Of a stretch of DNA of 64,000 bases, positions 30,057 through 43,455 are shown piece by piece. The translations under genes were made by a program, and so were the position numbers. The DNA is from Iris pallida. Its lineage: Eukaryota > Streptophyta > Magnoliopsida > Asparagales > Iridaceae. The DNA is taken from positions 17,627,061-17,691,060 of the forward strand of contig JANAVB010002199.1 of assembly GCA_029216955.1 (NCBI GenBank). Reading direction: 5' to 3'. The notes below the pieces were generated by a model. It worked only from the letters and a program-made list of their open reading frames with translations, was not told the origin of the DNA and made no database searches. Each line of letters begins with the position of its first letter. Position 1 is the stretch's first letter.

Positions 30057-31878
30057 TGATATTAATAAATATTTATTTAACATCTTACGCGTTTACGTCA
30101 AATCAACAACCAGAAAAGAAATAAAAATTACACTACATTATTACAGGCCACAGAAAATAAAGATAAAAAGCTGGGCTTATGCCCTTACAATTATTTACAT
30201 AAATAAATTAAAATAAGAATGGTAAACTGAACGCCGGGAAGCGGTCCATTCAGCAGGCCGAGGCCCTGCACCAAAAATACGATTGGCCAGTAACTAGTTC
30301 TAAATAATAATTAATATTATTAAATATAAAATAAAAGAAAGGGTCTCAGACTTGGTCCAAAAATTATGTTTGCAAATAGCTAATGCCTCAACGTCCGGAA
30401 ATCCCGGTTTCGTTTGCATTTCGCTAGGGCCCATTGACCGGTACGGTCGTCGTCCAAAAATTCATTTAATAAATATTTTCGAAAACTAATTTTGAATTAT
30501 ATATATATAAAGTTTTACGAAAATTGGGAAGCATTTCCTCTATATTTGGGACAACCCAATACTGGAAAAATGTGCCAACAACACCAAAAATATTTATCCC
30601 AAACCAGGAAAACCACATAAATTAATTCCACCAAAAACTCATAACCAATTCCCAACATAGGCCAAGCCAACAAAACCAGAGAAAGAACTAATCACCAACT
30701 ATGAACTCCAAACCAAGAATCCAAACCACAGCACCATAAAGCCAAAACTACAGAACATTCCGAAACAAAGTTCGAAAAATTGCCGAAAAGTCACAGAACC
30801 AAAATAGTATAGATTCGAAAATATCCGAATTTAACTCAGAAAATTCCAAGAAAACCAACAGAAGCACAAATAAGAAAATCTACAGAACTTTTCCGAAGGA
30901 AAGTTGGAAATTCCGAAGGATCGGAATCACTACCTCAAAACCGATTCCAGTTGCGGGATCGGGGACCGTATCATCATTGACTGTACAAATTGGAGGAACA
31001 CGGGGGCACGAGATATATCTCGGTTTGCTCGGCTAGAGCTCTCAGATGTATAATAGGAAAAGAAGACGAATCCTGCAAACTCGGAACAATCCAGAACACG
31101 CGGAAAAAGGGATCGAAAACGGGAAACCACGGACAGTGGATCGGGAATGGGGTGAGCGCGAGGAGGCGCTGGACCGGGGCACAGCGGCCACGGATCGGTC
31201 TCGGGTGCTACGGCGCACGGGTGGGCAGCGGCTGGGCGCAGCCTGGAAGCGGCGGCGGGGGATCGGGGTTCGCCGGACAGGCGCTTGGGCGAGGCCAGCC
31301 TGGGTCGAGGCTGTCGGCGCCGGAGGTCGCCGGGAGGGGCGCGGTCGGGGCTCGGTTTCGCCGAAAATTTGGGGGCTAGGGCACGATTAGGGTGAGGGAA
31401 ATAGAAAATTGGTGATAGAGAAAGAGAGGGGAATGGGGGTTTATAAAGGGGAGAAGAATGGGGGTTACCGGAGATGAAGGGGCGACCGTTCGGGAAGGGG
31501 AAGGGAGGAGTCCGACCGTTCACGCGAAAGAGGAAGGAGAAAGGGGTTGGGTTCTTTTCCAGTATAAATAAGAGAAAGAAAGAGAGTTAAGAGTTTAACT
31601 GTTAAGGAAAGGAAAGGAAAGGAAAGGAAATGTTTTTCTTTATAAGATTTTTGATATAAATAAATATAAAAACTTAAGAATTATTCCGAAAACCGAGATC
31701 GGTTTCGGAAATAGATCGGAGACGGTTCGGAAATGGGTTCAGAACAAAACAAAAATCTTTTATATTTATTTTTGAAAATAATTAATAATATTAATATTAA
31801 TATTAATTTAGCAAAACTATTTAACAAACATAATTTAATAATTTAAAAATTAATAAACCGAAATTTACGGGTTTCACA
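30057..31878 (-). mobile_element. Candidate solo LTR J inserted in the leader of G
   Basis: About 1.8 kb that reads on the minus strand from TGTGAAACCCG to TTAATATCA, a TG...CA LTR-like unit. It has a TTTATAAACC TATA-like box (about 31440-31447) and a GC-rich block downstream (31160-31370), the same layout as the F-type LTRs. It separates G's leader from its gag. I could not find matching flanking duplications, so the edges may be off and the identity is inferred. The 197-aa minus-strand ORF (30930-31523) is proline and arginine-rich and looks like a GC artefact. Confidence 0.45.
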
Positions 31879-31886
31879 CACACCCA

Positions 31887-32740
31887 TCTCAAATGATTCT
31901 GATGAGACTGAGTCTGACATAGGGGTGTCCAAGTCCTCTTCATCCACCAAACCTAAGACCCCTAAGGAAATATACTATCATTGCTTCCACAGAATTTTAA
32001 GCGCTATGTCTGAGTTACTCTATGACATATATATTTTTTAAATATAAAAGCGTTAAAGAACTCTGGGATGCTTTGGAAGATAAATATGGTTGTGATGATG
32101 CTGGAATTGATAGATTCAATTCCTCCACATTCAACAGATATGTCATGGTAGATAACAAACATATCAATGACCAAATTCATGAATTTTAAGAACATCTTAG
32201 GCATGTTCAAGCCAAGGGAACATTCTTTTCTACTGAGCATAAAATAGGATGTTTGATAGACAAACTTCCTCCTTATTGGTCTAATGTGGCAAAGGATCTC
32301 CTACATCTTCAAGGGACTATTTCGTACCCTCAAGCTCTAAACAGACTTAGAACAGAAGAAGAATATAGGTTCAAATCCAAAGCTAGGTCTAATGCCACAA
32401 CTAGGATTAACCTTATAGAAAGTCATGGCAAACCCAACAACCATCTCAAGCCCAAAAAAACTCCAAAAAGAAGCAGAGTTTTCAACCAAATAACCAAAAA
32501 CCCCATTTCCAAAATCCTCATCACCAAAACCCTCAACACCAGCAACCCCATAAACCTAGAAACTTTGGTCAGACTCAGGATCAAAGAAGATTTTGTTTTG
32601 TGTGTGGTAGAACCAACCATACAGCCATCAACTGCTTCCAAAGGAAGAAAGAACCTATCCAGACCTCTTTCAAAGGAAAAGGCAAGGCAGAGGCTAACAT
32701 GATTCTGAATGGATCCTCCAGCTCCTTCAGGTCTGTAAGC
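31887..32740 (+). pseudogene. Gag of copia element G, frameshifted
   Basis: The reading starts in 'DSDETESDIGVSKSSSS', shifts at a T-run near 32035, then continues 'VKELWDALEDKYGCDDAG' and 'IDKLPPYWSNVAKDLLHL', typical of the copia gag (UBN2) core. A TAA interrupts it at about 32186. The nucleocapsid end has an intact CCHC knuckle, CFVCGRTNHTAINC (about 32594-32636), after another frame change near 32590. It is not translatable as one protein. Confidence 0.75.
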
Positions 32741-33120
32741 TTTCATCCTGTAGTAAACCTTTTTTACCATTCTGATGATTGGTGGTTGGATTTCGGAGTT
32801 AATGTTCACGTTTTGTTTGATCGTTCCTGTTTTTCAACCTATCAGGAATCAGGTGGAGGAGGCATGACTCTATGAGATGACTCCACGGCACAGATTATAG
32901 GAAGAGAAAGAATAGATCTGAAGATGACATCAAAATTTTTTTTACCTCTTCATGATGTGCTTCATGTGCCGTCTGTCAGAAGAAACCTTGTTAGTGGATC
33001 CCTCCTTGCAGTCTCAGGATATAAAATTGTAATAGAAGCCAATAAAGTTATTTTTTTCCTAAGAATGAACTGTTTGTGGGAAAAGAATTTGTAAAAGATG
33101 GACACTTTATTCCGAGTACT
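32741..33120 (+). pseudogene. Protease region of copia element G, active site lost
   Basis: The catalytic aspartic motif reads WWLDFGVNVHV where copia elements have LD(S/T)GA. The second residue is phenylalanine, so the site is inactive. A TGA follows near 32876. Downstream 'LPLHDVLHVPSVRRNLVSG' is the usual protease-to-integrase linker motif, in a shifted frame. Confidence 0.65.
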
Positions 33121-33458
33121 ATGAATAAAAGTTTAAATCCTTCTTTCGTTGTTGGAAATATTGAATCCTCCAATGTTTGGCATGGAAGACTGGGTCATAT
33201 AAATTTAGGATCTCTTAAAAGGGTGATGAACTTAAATCTTATTCCTAAGACTCCTATTGATGATAAACACAAATGTGAGATTTGTGTTCAAGCCAAACAC
33301 ACAAGATTACCTTTCAAATTAGTCCATAGGGATTCCGAACTCCTAGAACTTATCCATAGCGATGTTTGTGATTCCAATAGGGTCTTGACCCGAGGCGGTA
33401 GAAAATACTTTGTCATTTTTATAGATGATCATTCAAAGTATTGTTACACCTACCTTCT
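33121..33458 (+). pseudogene. Integrase zinc domain and start of core, copia element G, left part
   Basis: 'VWHGRLGHINLGSLKRVM' and 'CEICVQAKHTRLPF' give the HHCC zinc-binding domain. The core begins 'LELIHSDVCDSNRVLTRG' and 'FVIFIDDHSKYCYTYLL', with the first core aspartate within HSDVC. The frame is cut at 33458 by insertion F, whose target site CTTCT is repeated at 44292-44296, where the core resumes. Confidence 0.85.
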
Positions 33459-36400
33459 TGTCACGACCCGTTACCCAAATTGTTGGGCCGGGCCGAGCTC
33501 CAGCCTACGCTTGATTAAAGCGTAGTAAGCTGTTATAATAATAGACAATAAAGGATCTAAGTAGCTAACAGTTCTAAAATCATATTTAAAGTTTATCACA
33601 ACACAGCATCTATAAGCGAAGGTAAACAAGCACAGACTTAATAATATATAACCAAAGTATCTAACTGGAGACAAAGTCCAGTATCCAAATATAAGAACAT
33701 ACCAAAGTCTAAGTCTCAAAACACGAGAAAGATATCTAAGCAAGGTTCCCCGCTGGGGCCTCTACTGGAGCTAAGGCCAGGTCCTCAATGCAGTACCATA
33801 ATATGTAACACATAGCATTTCCTCCTCGAAAAGTGAACCTACAACGTTATCCTGTCAGGACGGGAGCAAGTACAACCTCTACAACTAAAGTACTGAACAT
33901 ATAATAAAAGAGATGTACAACAAGAAACATGGTGTGATAAGTCTATAAAACAGGAAATACTGGAAAACATGGCCTCATGGTACAATTGGGATCACAGTAT
34001 CATAGTAACATATGGAACATGGCATCTCATAGTCTATCATGGCATGGACACATATGTCATAGAGACAGATGTATATGTAATGTTTAAAACTGTAGCAGGT
34101 ACGTGATCGATCAATAGATGTACAATGTACTGAGGCACAATGTAAATAAAATATACATACGTACAAGTGAAAACAAGCGATAGATGTACATACGTACAAA
34201 TACAGCTGGTGCGCCTACGACAAGGTATACATAAAATGTCAACCTTGCTCGGTACGTACGTACGAGTAAGGGGGCATGATTACGTACTCAACTATCAGTT
34301 TCCCTATAACCCATATTCTATCATGTGAGAGATACGAGAACAGTAAAAACATGTGAGAGATACTGGGAGTAATATAAGTATGGCCGGGTACTGGGAACAG
34401 TATGAAACATGTGAATACTCCGAGTAGTATAAAGTATAGTGAAACATGTACTGAGAACCAGTAAGAAACATGTAAAGATATAAGAACTGTCTTAAGCATG
34501 TCAGGTACTGTAAGTAATACAACATGTGAAGACATAGCTTGCTACCTCAAGGATCAGTATTTTAACAGGGTTAATACATGTTCTAGCATTAAAAGACAGT
34601 AAATGAGTGTGTAGATGTACTTGCCTCGAGCAAAGCAAGAATACTAGTACGAAGATATAGATGTCCGGTATCCTGTCAATAGTGATATACAACTCAGTTC
34701 TAAGCTAGGATCAACAATATACTAGTGGTGTGACAGGACTCCTAACTGGATACTAGCCAAGTGGGGACCTAGCATAAAAGTCTAATGTGAAGTGCCACTA
34801 TACACAAACTAACTCTCTAGGGTCTTTACACTAGTGCGGGGTGAGGTCCAATACGACTAAAACACAAAATAACATAAAAAGTTGCAAGTCGTAATTATTC
34901 AATAATTAAATATACTGTACACTATGTTCCAACAATTTTGAGATAGACAAAAAGCTAAATTATATATAAAATAAAGTACCAAAATAATCCTTGTTAATTA
35001 TAGAAATTTATAATAATTTTTTTGGGATTTATAAACCTTCATAAATATTTATTAAAAATCAGCAAACGTAAATATACTGAAAATGAGTTCTGTTTTCCCA
35101 TTTTTATAAAATACCAAAAGTACTTATTAAATACTGGAAAAATTATAATAAATTATCTAACTTAACATAGTATTTAAATACAATTTTTCTAAGATTTTTA
35201 CAGCAATTAAAAAATATATAAAAATTCAAAACCAGAAAGTAACAATATCTGGAAAAATAATTAATTATAAATTAAGGATGATACATAATCAAAATCTACA
35301 GATGTTGTCGGATGATAAAATAAATATCACCAACGTGTCCAGAACGATCAAATCAGCTAGGATAGCCTACCCATAAGTTCAATTTGGACACAGGGGTAAA
35401 ACGGTAATTTTGGGTCAAAATGATGTCCGCCGTTGGACACACTTTGCACCGAAAAATGTGTCGGGATAGAAGTCTACAAAACCTAGCAAATTATATGTCC
35501 ACGAATCCAAAATGATGATACAAATCCAACGGTATGTCCGAAATAGGATTCCGATGTGCCGATCTCAAAATGATACGTTGACGCGATACTTGGTATCCGG
35601 TTTGCACCGAAATGCGTGCCGGAGCAAATATCTTTAAAACTCAGCAAATTATATGTCACCGAGTCCAAAATGACGATACGAAATCAACAGTATATCCGGA
35701 ATGGAATTCCGATGAGCCGATCTCAAAGTAACCCGTTGATTCAAAAAGTGGGACCCGCTTTGCACCGAAATGCGTGCCAAGGCCCACGTTCTCCAAATCA
35801 AGCAAACTTTATATGAAAACATGCCAGAACGACGCCACGAGTCTATTGGTGGTGTCAGAAATTGAATCCGGAGACCCGGGGTTCAAAAATAGAATTTAAC
35901 AAGTGCAATTTAAATAATTCGGACGGCCAACTTTGGCGTCGAATTCAACCAACCAAACGTGCTTATAATGAAACGAAACCTAAAGGAGATAGGAAGATGG
36001 TTATACCAGCTGCGCATAGGAACTGGTAGCGCGCCAACCGGAGCTGCGATGGCGGAGTTACGAGCTGACGAAGTCGGCTCCACGAAACTGTCCAAAAATA
36101 ATTCAATTTAAAACGTCAACTTGGTGGCCAGTTTTGAGGTATCAAACGACAAAATTAACGGACGAAAATTGACAGGAGTGAATATGGATATACCGAGATT
36201 GAGACGGAGCAAAGAGTTCACTGATCCAACGGTCGGATCTTCCAGAAAATACATACGAACGCGCTGCGACGGAGCGCCATTTTCGAGTTCAAAACTCGCG
36301 CGCAGCCGACGGGATTTCGACGTAAACGCACGAATAGCCCATGCGTCGCGTCGGGGAAGCGGGCGGTGGCCTGGGGAGGTCGTCGAAGGCCCACGCGCCG

Positions 36401-36626
36401 GTGGGGGTCGACCACGGCGGCGGCAGCGCCGTGCGACGGCGCGGCGGCGCGCAATGGCGGCCCGCGCGCGCGCGCGCACGTGCGTGCTGCTGCCGTGGCA
36501 GCTGCTGCGAGGGAGAGTGAGGGGGGGTCGGCTGTGGTGGTGGTGGTCGGCAGCCATGGGGGAGGGGGTTGTCGCTTGGAGGAGGGTGGAGTGGTGTGGG
36601 GTGTGTTTCCATGGTGTTGTGTGTGT

Positions 36627-36627
<1 letters not shown>

Positions 36628-36690
<63 letters not shown>
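36628..36690. repeat. (GA)n microsatellite in left LTR of F
   Basis: About 31 GA units. The right LTR has only a short interrupted version at 43066-43082, so the tract expanded or contracted after insertion. Confidence 0.85.
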
Positions 36691-36692
<2 letters not shown>

Positions 36693-36972
36693 AATTAAGA
36701 TATTTAGAGAGAGAGAGGGGGGGTGAAGTCGGCCACACATAGGGGGGGATTAGCTGGTAGGTGTGGGGAGTGTTGTGTAGGTGTAAAAGTGAGGGAGAGG
36801 GAGTGTATATAAGTGTGTGTATATATATTAATATAGGAAGAGAGAGAGAGTGGTGAGATATTTGAGAGAGGGGGAGAGAGAGAGGTCGGCCAAGGGGGGT
36901 TCGGCTACTGTGAGGGGGAGTGAGGGGGGTGTAGGTGTATGTTTGTTTGTGTGGAGAGAGAGAGAGAGAGAG

Positions 36973-36975
<3 letters not shown>

Positions 36976-37053
<78 letters not shown>
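36976..37053. repeat. (AT)n microsatellite in left LTR of F
   Basis: A nearly pure AT repeat of about 78 bp. The counterpart in the right LTR is 43367-43452. Confidence 0.9.
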
Positions 37054-37055
<2 letters not shown>

Positions 37056-37892
37056 ATACTTGTAAAGTGGAGAGAGAAAAATAGATATTTAAAATAGGAA
37101 AAATAGGGAAAAAATATGTGGGGGTATTTATGCAGTCATAAGAGAACAATACGGAGCTTGGGTTTGGGTTCGGTCGAGCCGGGTCGGGTCGAAATCGAAC
37201 CGGGTGCAATAATTGAATTAAAAATAGGGATTTATAATTACGGGAAAATAAATAATATGCGGGAACTCCAATAAATGGGACACAAGCGTCATGTGGGTAG
37301 TAGGCTTCATGTGGGCCACGTCCATACTTTGGGTCGACTAGGTTGGATCGATGTCGGGTCCCGAAATTAAATTGAAAATTAAATCAGGTTTCACGGTAGA
37401 TAATAAATTGGCCTAAATTGAACCGAAAGTTGTGCGAAGGAAATGGAGCACAAAATGGAGTGTCTGAGTGGGACACAAAGGTCATGGATGAAGAGCGTCT
37501 CGAGTAGATCATTTATGAGAAGTTGGTTTCGAGAAAATGGCTGATCTGGTGCTCCTAAATTAAAAGCAACGGTAACGTGCAAACGATGATTAAAAATAAA
37601 AGTGGGAATAATATTCAACGATTAATTGGTCTAAGTTGACCCGAAGTTGCGCGATACAAAAAGAGCACAAGGGAACGAGTTCAAGTGGGACATGATATAT
37701 CAAAAAGAAGATAATCTTGTCTACTTCAAAACTCGTGAAGAGAGTTTCAAGAGATTGGCATCCCTGACGCTCCAGAAGTCGAAGTTATGGAAAGGTACAT
37801 TAATGATCTAAACAATTAAATAAATAAAATATTTATCGATAATAATTCATTTAGAAAAATTTAAAACAGCCCTGAAATTCAGGGGGCTTACA

Positions 37893-39896
37893 TCCTACCC
37901 ACCTTACAAAAATTTCGTCCTCGAAATTAAAAATCATCCAACCGGTCAAACTATAATATGTAGCTGCTCTGGCTACAATACTCAATCTGCTATCCTTGTA
38001 ATCATCTCTTTTGTTTCTCCTACAAACTTTTTGGTTCCGGTTCAACTAAGTCCTTCTATCATAAACTTCGGCACACATCCTTTAGAATCTTCCATACTAA
38101 CATGAAACATTTATGTATACCCTAAACTATAGGTCATTCTCCGGGTACGTCTATAAGCCTATAATGCTTAATGATCAATCATATTTCCAACCTTAATTGT
38201 AAATACTGGATTTCCTTATCGTATCCTAAGTATCCATATTCTATCAATCCACAGTTCCTTAGCATCATTAGTCGTCAATCCTTTCCTACAGCTTCTCCTT
38301 GAAATCATACTTTCAATTTCTATCCTTGGCGTAGAGCCTTCTTCATTTTACTCAACAAGTCCTCCAAATATAAATCCTCGATTTCAAAACTCCCGATTTA
38401 TTAATTACCAAGGTACATATGTCTTTGTCTCGTTCCTTGTCTTTTTAACTGATATCTTTCCGATCTTGTATGCAATACGATAACTCATTCTAACTTATTC
38501 TATATCAATCCACATATCGATCTACCCTTTAATCACCTGTAATCAGCTATAGGTAACCAACCAAAATTCTAAACACAAGATTCTAATCCTTAATCCATAG
38601 TCATAACAATATACTATCTCATTTATCCATCTTAGATACCCTATCATCGAGTCATAATACCAATACAATCGTTCTTAATGGTTTCCAAGTCTACTACAGT
38701 CAGTCGCTTATACTTGTCCTGTAAGCTTAATCTAACCAATCCCTAGGAAAAGTACTTATCACAATCACACAATACATCTATAGTTATACTACAGGATCAG
38801 TCAACAAGGTTTGGCTATTTCGGTCGTCTATCAAGTAGAAGGTAACAAGGCCTAAGACTGGGTCAAGCAATCTATAACAGTGTCCAAACAAGTTAAAGGG
38901 TCAAGCAAGACAGAAAAAGTTTATTGGAATATCTCCAAGAATGGTACGAAGACAACGAAATGCATAACGAGAAGAATTACCCAAGAGGTTAACGAAAAAG
39001 AGTTTAGTCAAGTCATAGGAAAGATAGAACACAAAAATAATTATGTCCAAAAGATAACATGAAAGCAATTATATTGGAGAGTTCTAGAGAACCTATAATC
39101 CTAGTTATAGATGGAACAGAGTTAATCAAGACGGGGAAGAATGATAATAAGAATTTATTCTTGCTCATTCGGTCATAACAAAGTGAACCAAGTTGAGATA
39201 TGATCTGATAACCATATACGTCTTCCTGAAATCATGTTGCCAGAATTCTCGCCACACCAGTAAGCTTAGATACACTAAACGATAGAGTCATAACTAAGGT
39301 ATACACCCTATAATCATATCATCTAGATTTCTTACCACGCCAACCGGTATGGCTGCAAGAAAATCTAAATTCTATGAATAGGATAGTATATCCAAAATCA
39401 GGCTCTATGTTTTTGTCATATCAGCTAATATGGCTGCGATAAATTCTAAACTCTATAAATAAAGCAGACGTTTACCTTATCAGGATATATCATAATTTAA
39501 TCCACAAAATTTATCACGATGCAAGATCAAAGTTAACAACAAAATCAGAAATTAAATTCAACAACGAATTTAAAGAAGGGCAAATAGAAATAAGTGGAAA
39601 CTGATTTCTAGATAAGATTAGAGTGAGATTAGAGTGAGATCCTCAGGGGTCATCCCAAGGGTACAAACTTGGTCTAAATTGACCCACTGAAATACAAACA
39701 AGAGGCTAATTATAGCTAACGGTCCTATGCTGTGATGAGTTCTCCTATGTTGCAATCCTAGTAATCCTCTAGGTGTTCTAAATATTTATCCCTAGTATTA
39801 ACAAGTTGTCCTAGATCCTAATTGCAGGCATGCTTGGTACAATAACGTAACCAAACAACTTAAGTCGAGACCTGCATGGGCCGCCAAAAAAATACA
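37893..39896 (-). other. Non-coding interior of F
   Basis: About 2.0 kb. The left edge reads, on the minus strand, as a GTAAGGTGGGTAGGA polypurine tract before the LTR. The right edge, after the 5' LTR, has TTGGCGGCCCATGCAGGTCT, sharing CCATGCAGGTCT with B and E. All frames are closed, with no ORF over about 65 codons and no gag or pol motif. Some minus-strand similarity to decayed pol cannot be excluded by eye. Confidence 0.7.
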
Positions 39897-42800
39897 TGTC
39901 ACGACCCGTTACCCAAATTGTTGGGCCGGGCCGAGCCATGTCCAGCCTACGCTTGATTAAAGCGTAGTAAGCTGTTCTAATAATAGACAATAAAGGATCT
40001 AAGTAGCTAACAGTTCTAAATTCATATTTAAAGTTCATCACAACACAGCATCTATAAGCGAAGGTAAACAAGCACAGACTTAATAATACATAACCAAAGT
40101 ATCTAACTGGAGACAAAGTCCAGTATCCAAATATAAGAACATACCAAAGTCTAAGTCTCAAAACACGAGAAAGATATCTAAGCAAGGTTCCCCGCTGGGG
40201 CCTCTACTGGAGCTAAGGCCAGGTCCTCAATGCAGTACCATAATATATAACACATAGCATTTCCTCCTCGAAAAGTGAACCTACAACGTTATCCTGTCAG
40301 GACGGGAGCAAGTACAACCTCTACAACTAAAGCACTGAACATATAATGAAAGAGATGTACAACAAGAAACATGGTGTGATAAGTCTATAAAACAGAAAAT
40401 ACTAGAAAACATGGCCTCATGGTACAACTGGGATCACAGTATCATAGTAACATATGGAACATGGCATCTCATAGTCTATCATGGCATGGACACATATGTC
40501 ATAGAGACAGATGTATATGTAATGTTTAAAACTGTAGCAGGTACGTGATCGGTCAATAGATGTACAATGTACTGAGGCACAATGTAAATAAAATGTACAT
40601 ACGTACAAGTAAAAACAAGCGATAGATGTACATATGTACAAATACAGCTGGTGCGCCTACGACAAGGTATACAAAAAATGTCAACCTTGCTCGGTACGTA
40701 CGTACGAGTAAGGGGGCATGATCACGTACTCAACTATCAGTTTTCCCATAACCCATATTCTATCATGTGAGAGATACGAGAACAGTAAAAACATGTGAGA
40801 GATACTGGGAGTAATATAAGCATGGCCGGTACTGGGAACAGTATAAAACATGTGAATACTCGGAGTAGTATAAAGCATAGTAAAATATGTACTGAGAACC
40901 AGTAAGAAACATGTAAAGATATAAGAACTGTCCTAAGCATGTCAGGTACTGTAAGTAATACAACATGTGAAGACATAGCTTGCTACCTCAAGGATCAGTA
41001 TTTTAACAGGGTTAATACATGTTCTAGCATTAAAAGACAGTAAATGAGTGTGTAGATGTACTTGCCTCGAGCAAAGCAAGAATACTAGTACGAAGATATA
41101 GATGTCCGGTATCCTGTCAATAGTGATATACAACTCAGTTCTAAGCTAGGATCAACAATATACTAGTGGTGTGACAGGACTCCTAACTGGATACTAGCCA
41201 AGTGGAGACCTAGCATAAAAGTCTAATGTGAAGTGCCACTATACACAAACTAACTCTCTAGGGTCTTTACACTAGTGCGGGGTGAGGTCCAATACGACTA
41301 AAACACAAAACAACATAAAAAGTTGTAAGTCGTAATTATTCAATAATTAAATATACTGTACACTATGTTCCAACAATTTTTGAGATAGACAAAAAGCTAA
41401 ATTATATATAAAATAAAGTAACAAAATAATCCTTGTTAATTATAGAAATTTATACTAATTTTTTGGGATTTATAAACCTTCATAAATATTTATTAAAAAT
41501 CGGCAAACGTAAATATACTGAAAATGAGTTCTGTTTTCCCATTTTTATAAAATACCAAAAGTACTTATTAAATACTGGAAAAATTATAATAAATTATCTA
41601 AATTAAATAGTATTTAAATAAATTTTTCCAAGATTTTTACAGTAATTAAAATATATATATAAATTCAAAACCAGAAAGTAACAATATCTGGAAAAATAAT
41701 TAATTATAAATTAAGGATGATACATAATCAAAATCTACAGATGTTGTCGGATGATAAAATAAATATCACTAACGTGTCCAGAACGGTCAAATCAGCTAGG
41801 ATAGCCTACCCATAAGTCCAATTTGGACACAGGGGCAAAACGATAATTTTGGGTCAAAATAATGTCCGCCGTTGGACACACTTTGCACCGAAAAATGTGT
41901 CGGGATAGAAGTCTACAAAACCTAGAAAATTATATGTCCACGAATCCAGAATGATGATACAAATCCAACGGTATGTCCGAAATAGGATTCCGATGTGCCG
42001 ATCTCAAAATGATACGTTGACGCGACACTTGGTATCCGGTTTGCACCGAAATGCGTGCCGGAGCAAATGTCTTCAAAACTTAGCAAATTATATGTCAACG
42101 AGTTCAAAATGACGATACGAACTCAACGGTATATCCGAAATGGAATTCCGATGAGCCGATCTTAAAGTGACCCGTTGACTCGAAAAGTGGGACCCGCTTT
42201 GCACCGAAATGCGTGCCAGGGCCCACGTTCTCCAAATCAAGCAAACTTTATATGAAAATATGCCAGAACGATGCCACGAGTCTATTGGCGGTGTCAGAAA
42301 TTGAATCCAGAGTCCCGGGTTCAAAAATAGAATTTAACAAGTGCAATTTAAATAATTCGAACGGCCAACTTTAGCGTCGAATTCAACCAACCAAACGTGC
42401 TTATAATGAAACGAAACCTAAAGGAGATAGGAGTATGGTTATACCAACTGCGCATAGGAACTGGTAGCACGCCAACCGGAGCTGCGACGACGGAGTTACG
42501 AGCTGACGAAGTCGGCTCCACGAAACTGTCCAAAAACAATTCAATTTAAAACATCAACTTGGTGGCCAGTTTTGAGGTATCAAACGACAAAATTAACGGA
42601 CGAAAATTAACAGGAGTGAAGATGGATATACCGAGATTGAGACGCAGCAAAGAGTTTGCCGATCCAACGGTCGGATCTCCCAGAAAATATGTACGAACTT
42701 GCTGCGACGGAGCGCCATTTTCGAGTTCAAAACTCGCGTGCGCCGACGGGATTTCGACGTAAACGCACGAATAGCCCATGCGTCGCGTCGGGGAAGCGGG

Positions 42801-43362
42801 CGGTGGCCTGGAGGAGGTCGCCGGAGGCCCACGCGCCGGTGGGGGTCGACCACGGCGGCGGCAGCGCCGTGCGGCGGCGCGGCGGCGCGCAACGGCGGCC
42901 CGCGAGCGCGCGCACGTGCGTGCTGCTGCCGTGGCAGCTGCTGCGAGGGGGAGTGAGGGGGGTCGGCTGTGGTGGTGGTGGTCGGCAGCCATGGGGGAGG
43001 GGGCTGTCGGCTTGGAGGAGGGTGGAGTGGTGTGGGTGTGTTTGCATGGTGTTGTGTGTGTAAAGAGAGTGAGAGAGAGAGTTTGAATTAAGATATTTAG
43101 AGAGAGAGAGAGGGGGGGTGAAGTCGGCCACACATGGGGGGGGCTTAGCTGGTAGGTGTGGGGAGTGTTGTGTAGGTGTAAAAGTGAGGGAGAGGGAGTG
43201 TATATAAGTGTGTGTATATATATTAATATAGGAAGAGAGAGAGTGGTGAGATATTTGAGAGAGGGGGAGAGAAAGAGGTCGGCCAAGGGGGGTTCGGCTG
43301 CTGTGAGGGGGAGTGAGGGGGGGTGTAGGTGTATGTTTGTTTGTGTGGAGAGAGAGAGAGAG

Positions 43363-43455
<93 letters not shown>

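Larger units (their letters stand above)
33459..37892 (-). repeat. Left LTR of F
   Basis: 4434 bp. Contents: an AT-rich half, then the GTTGTCGGATG block (35307 on), a GC-rich block (36300-36560), a (GA) tract at 36628-36690 and an (AT) tract at 36976-37053. On the coding strand the order is AT tract, CT tracts, GC-rich leader, as in F' and J. A 306-aa minus-strand ORF here is mostly translated simple repeat and is not a gene. Confidence 0.9.

Noticed and set aside
30930..31523. 197-aa proline/arginine-rich ORF as a host gene
   Set aside because: Lies in a GC-rich LTR-like block. The opposite strand has equally long ORFs and no motif is recognisable.
33975..34692. Several small minus-strand ORFs with MYVCTSIACF-type sequence, repeated at 40417-41133
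   Set aside because: Duplicated only because both lie in the F LTRs. They are short, rich in Y, L and S, and unlike any gag or pol part.
36289..37209. 306-aa minus-strand ORF rich in SLSLS and YIYIY
   Set aside because: It is the translation of (GA)n and (AT)n microsatellites and a GC-rich block inside the F LTR. It is not conserved as protein between the two LTRs.
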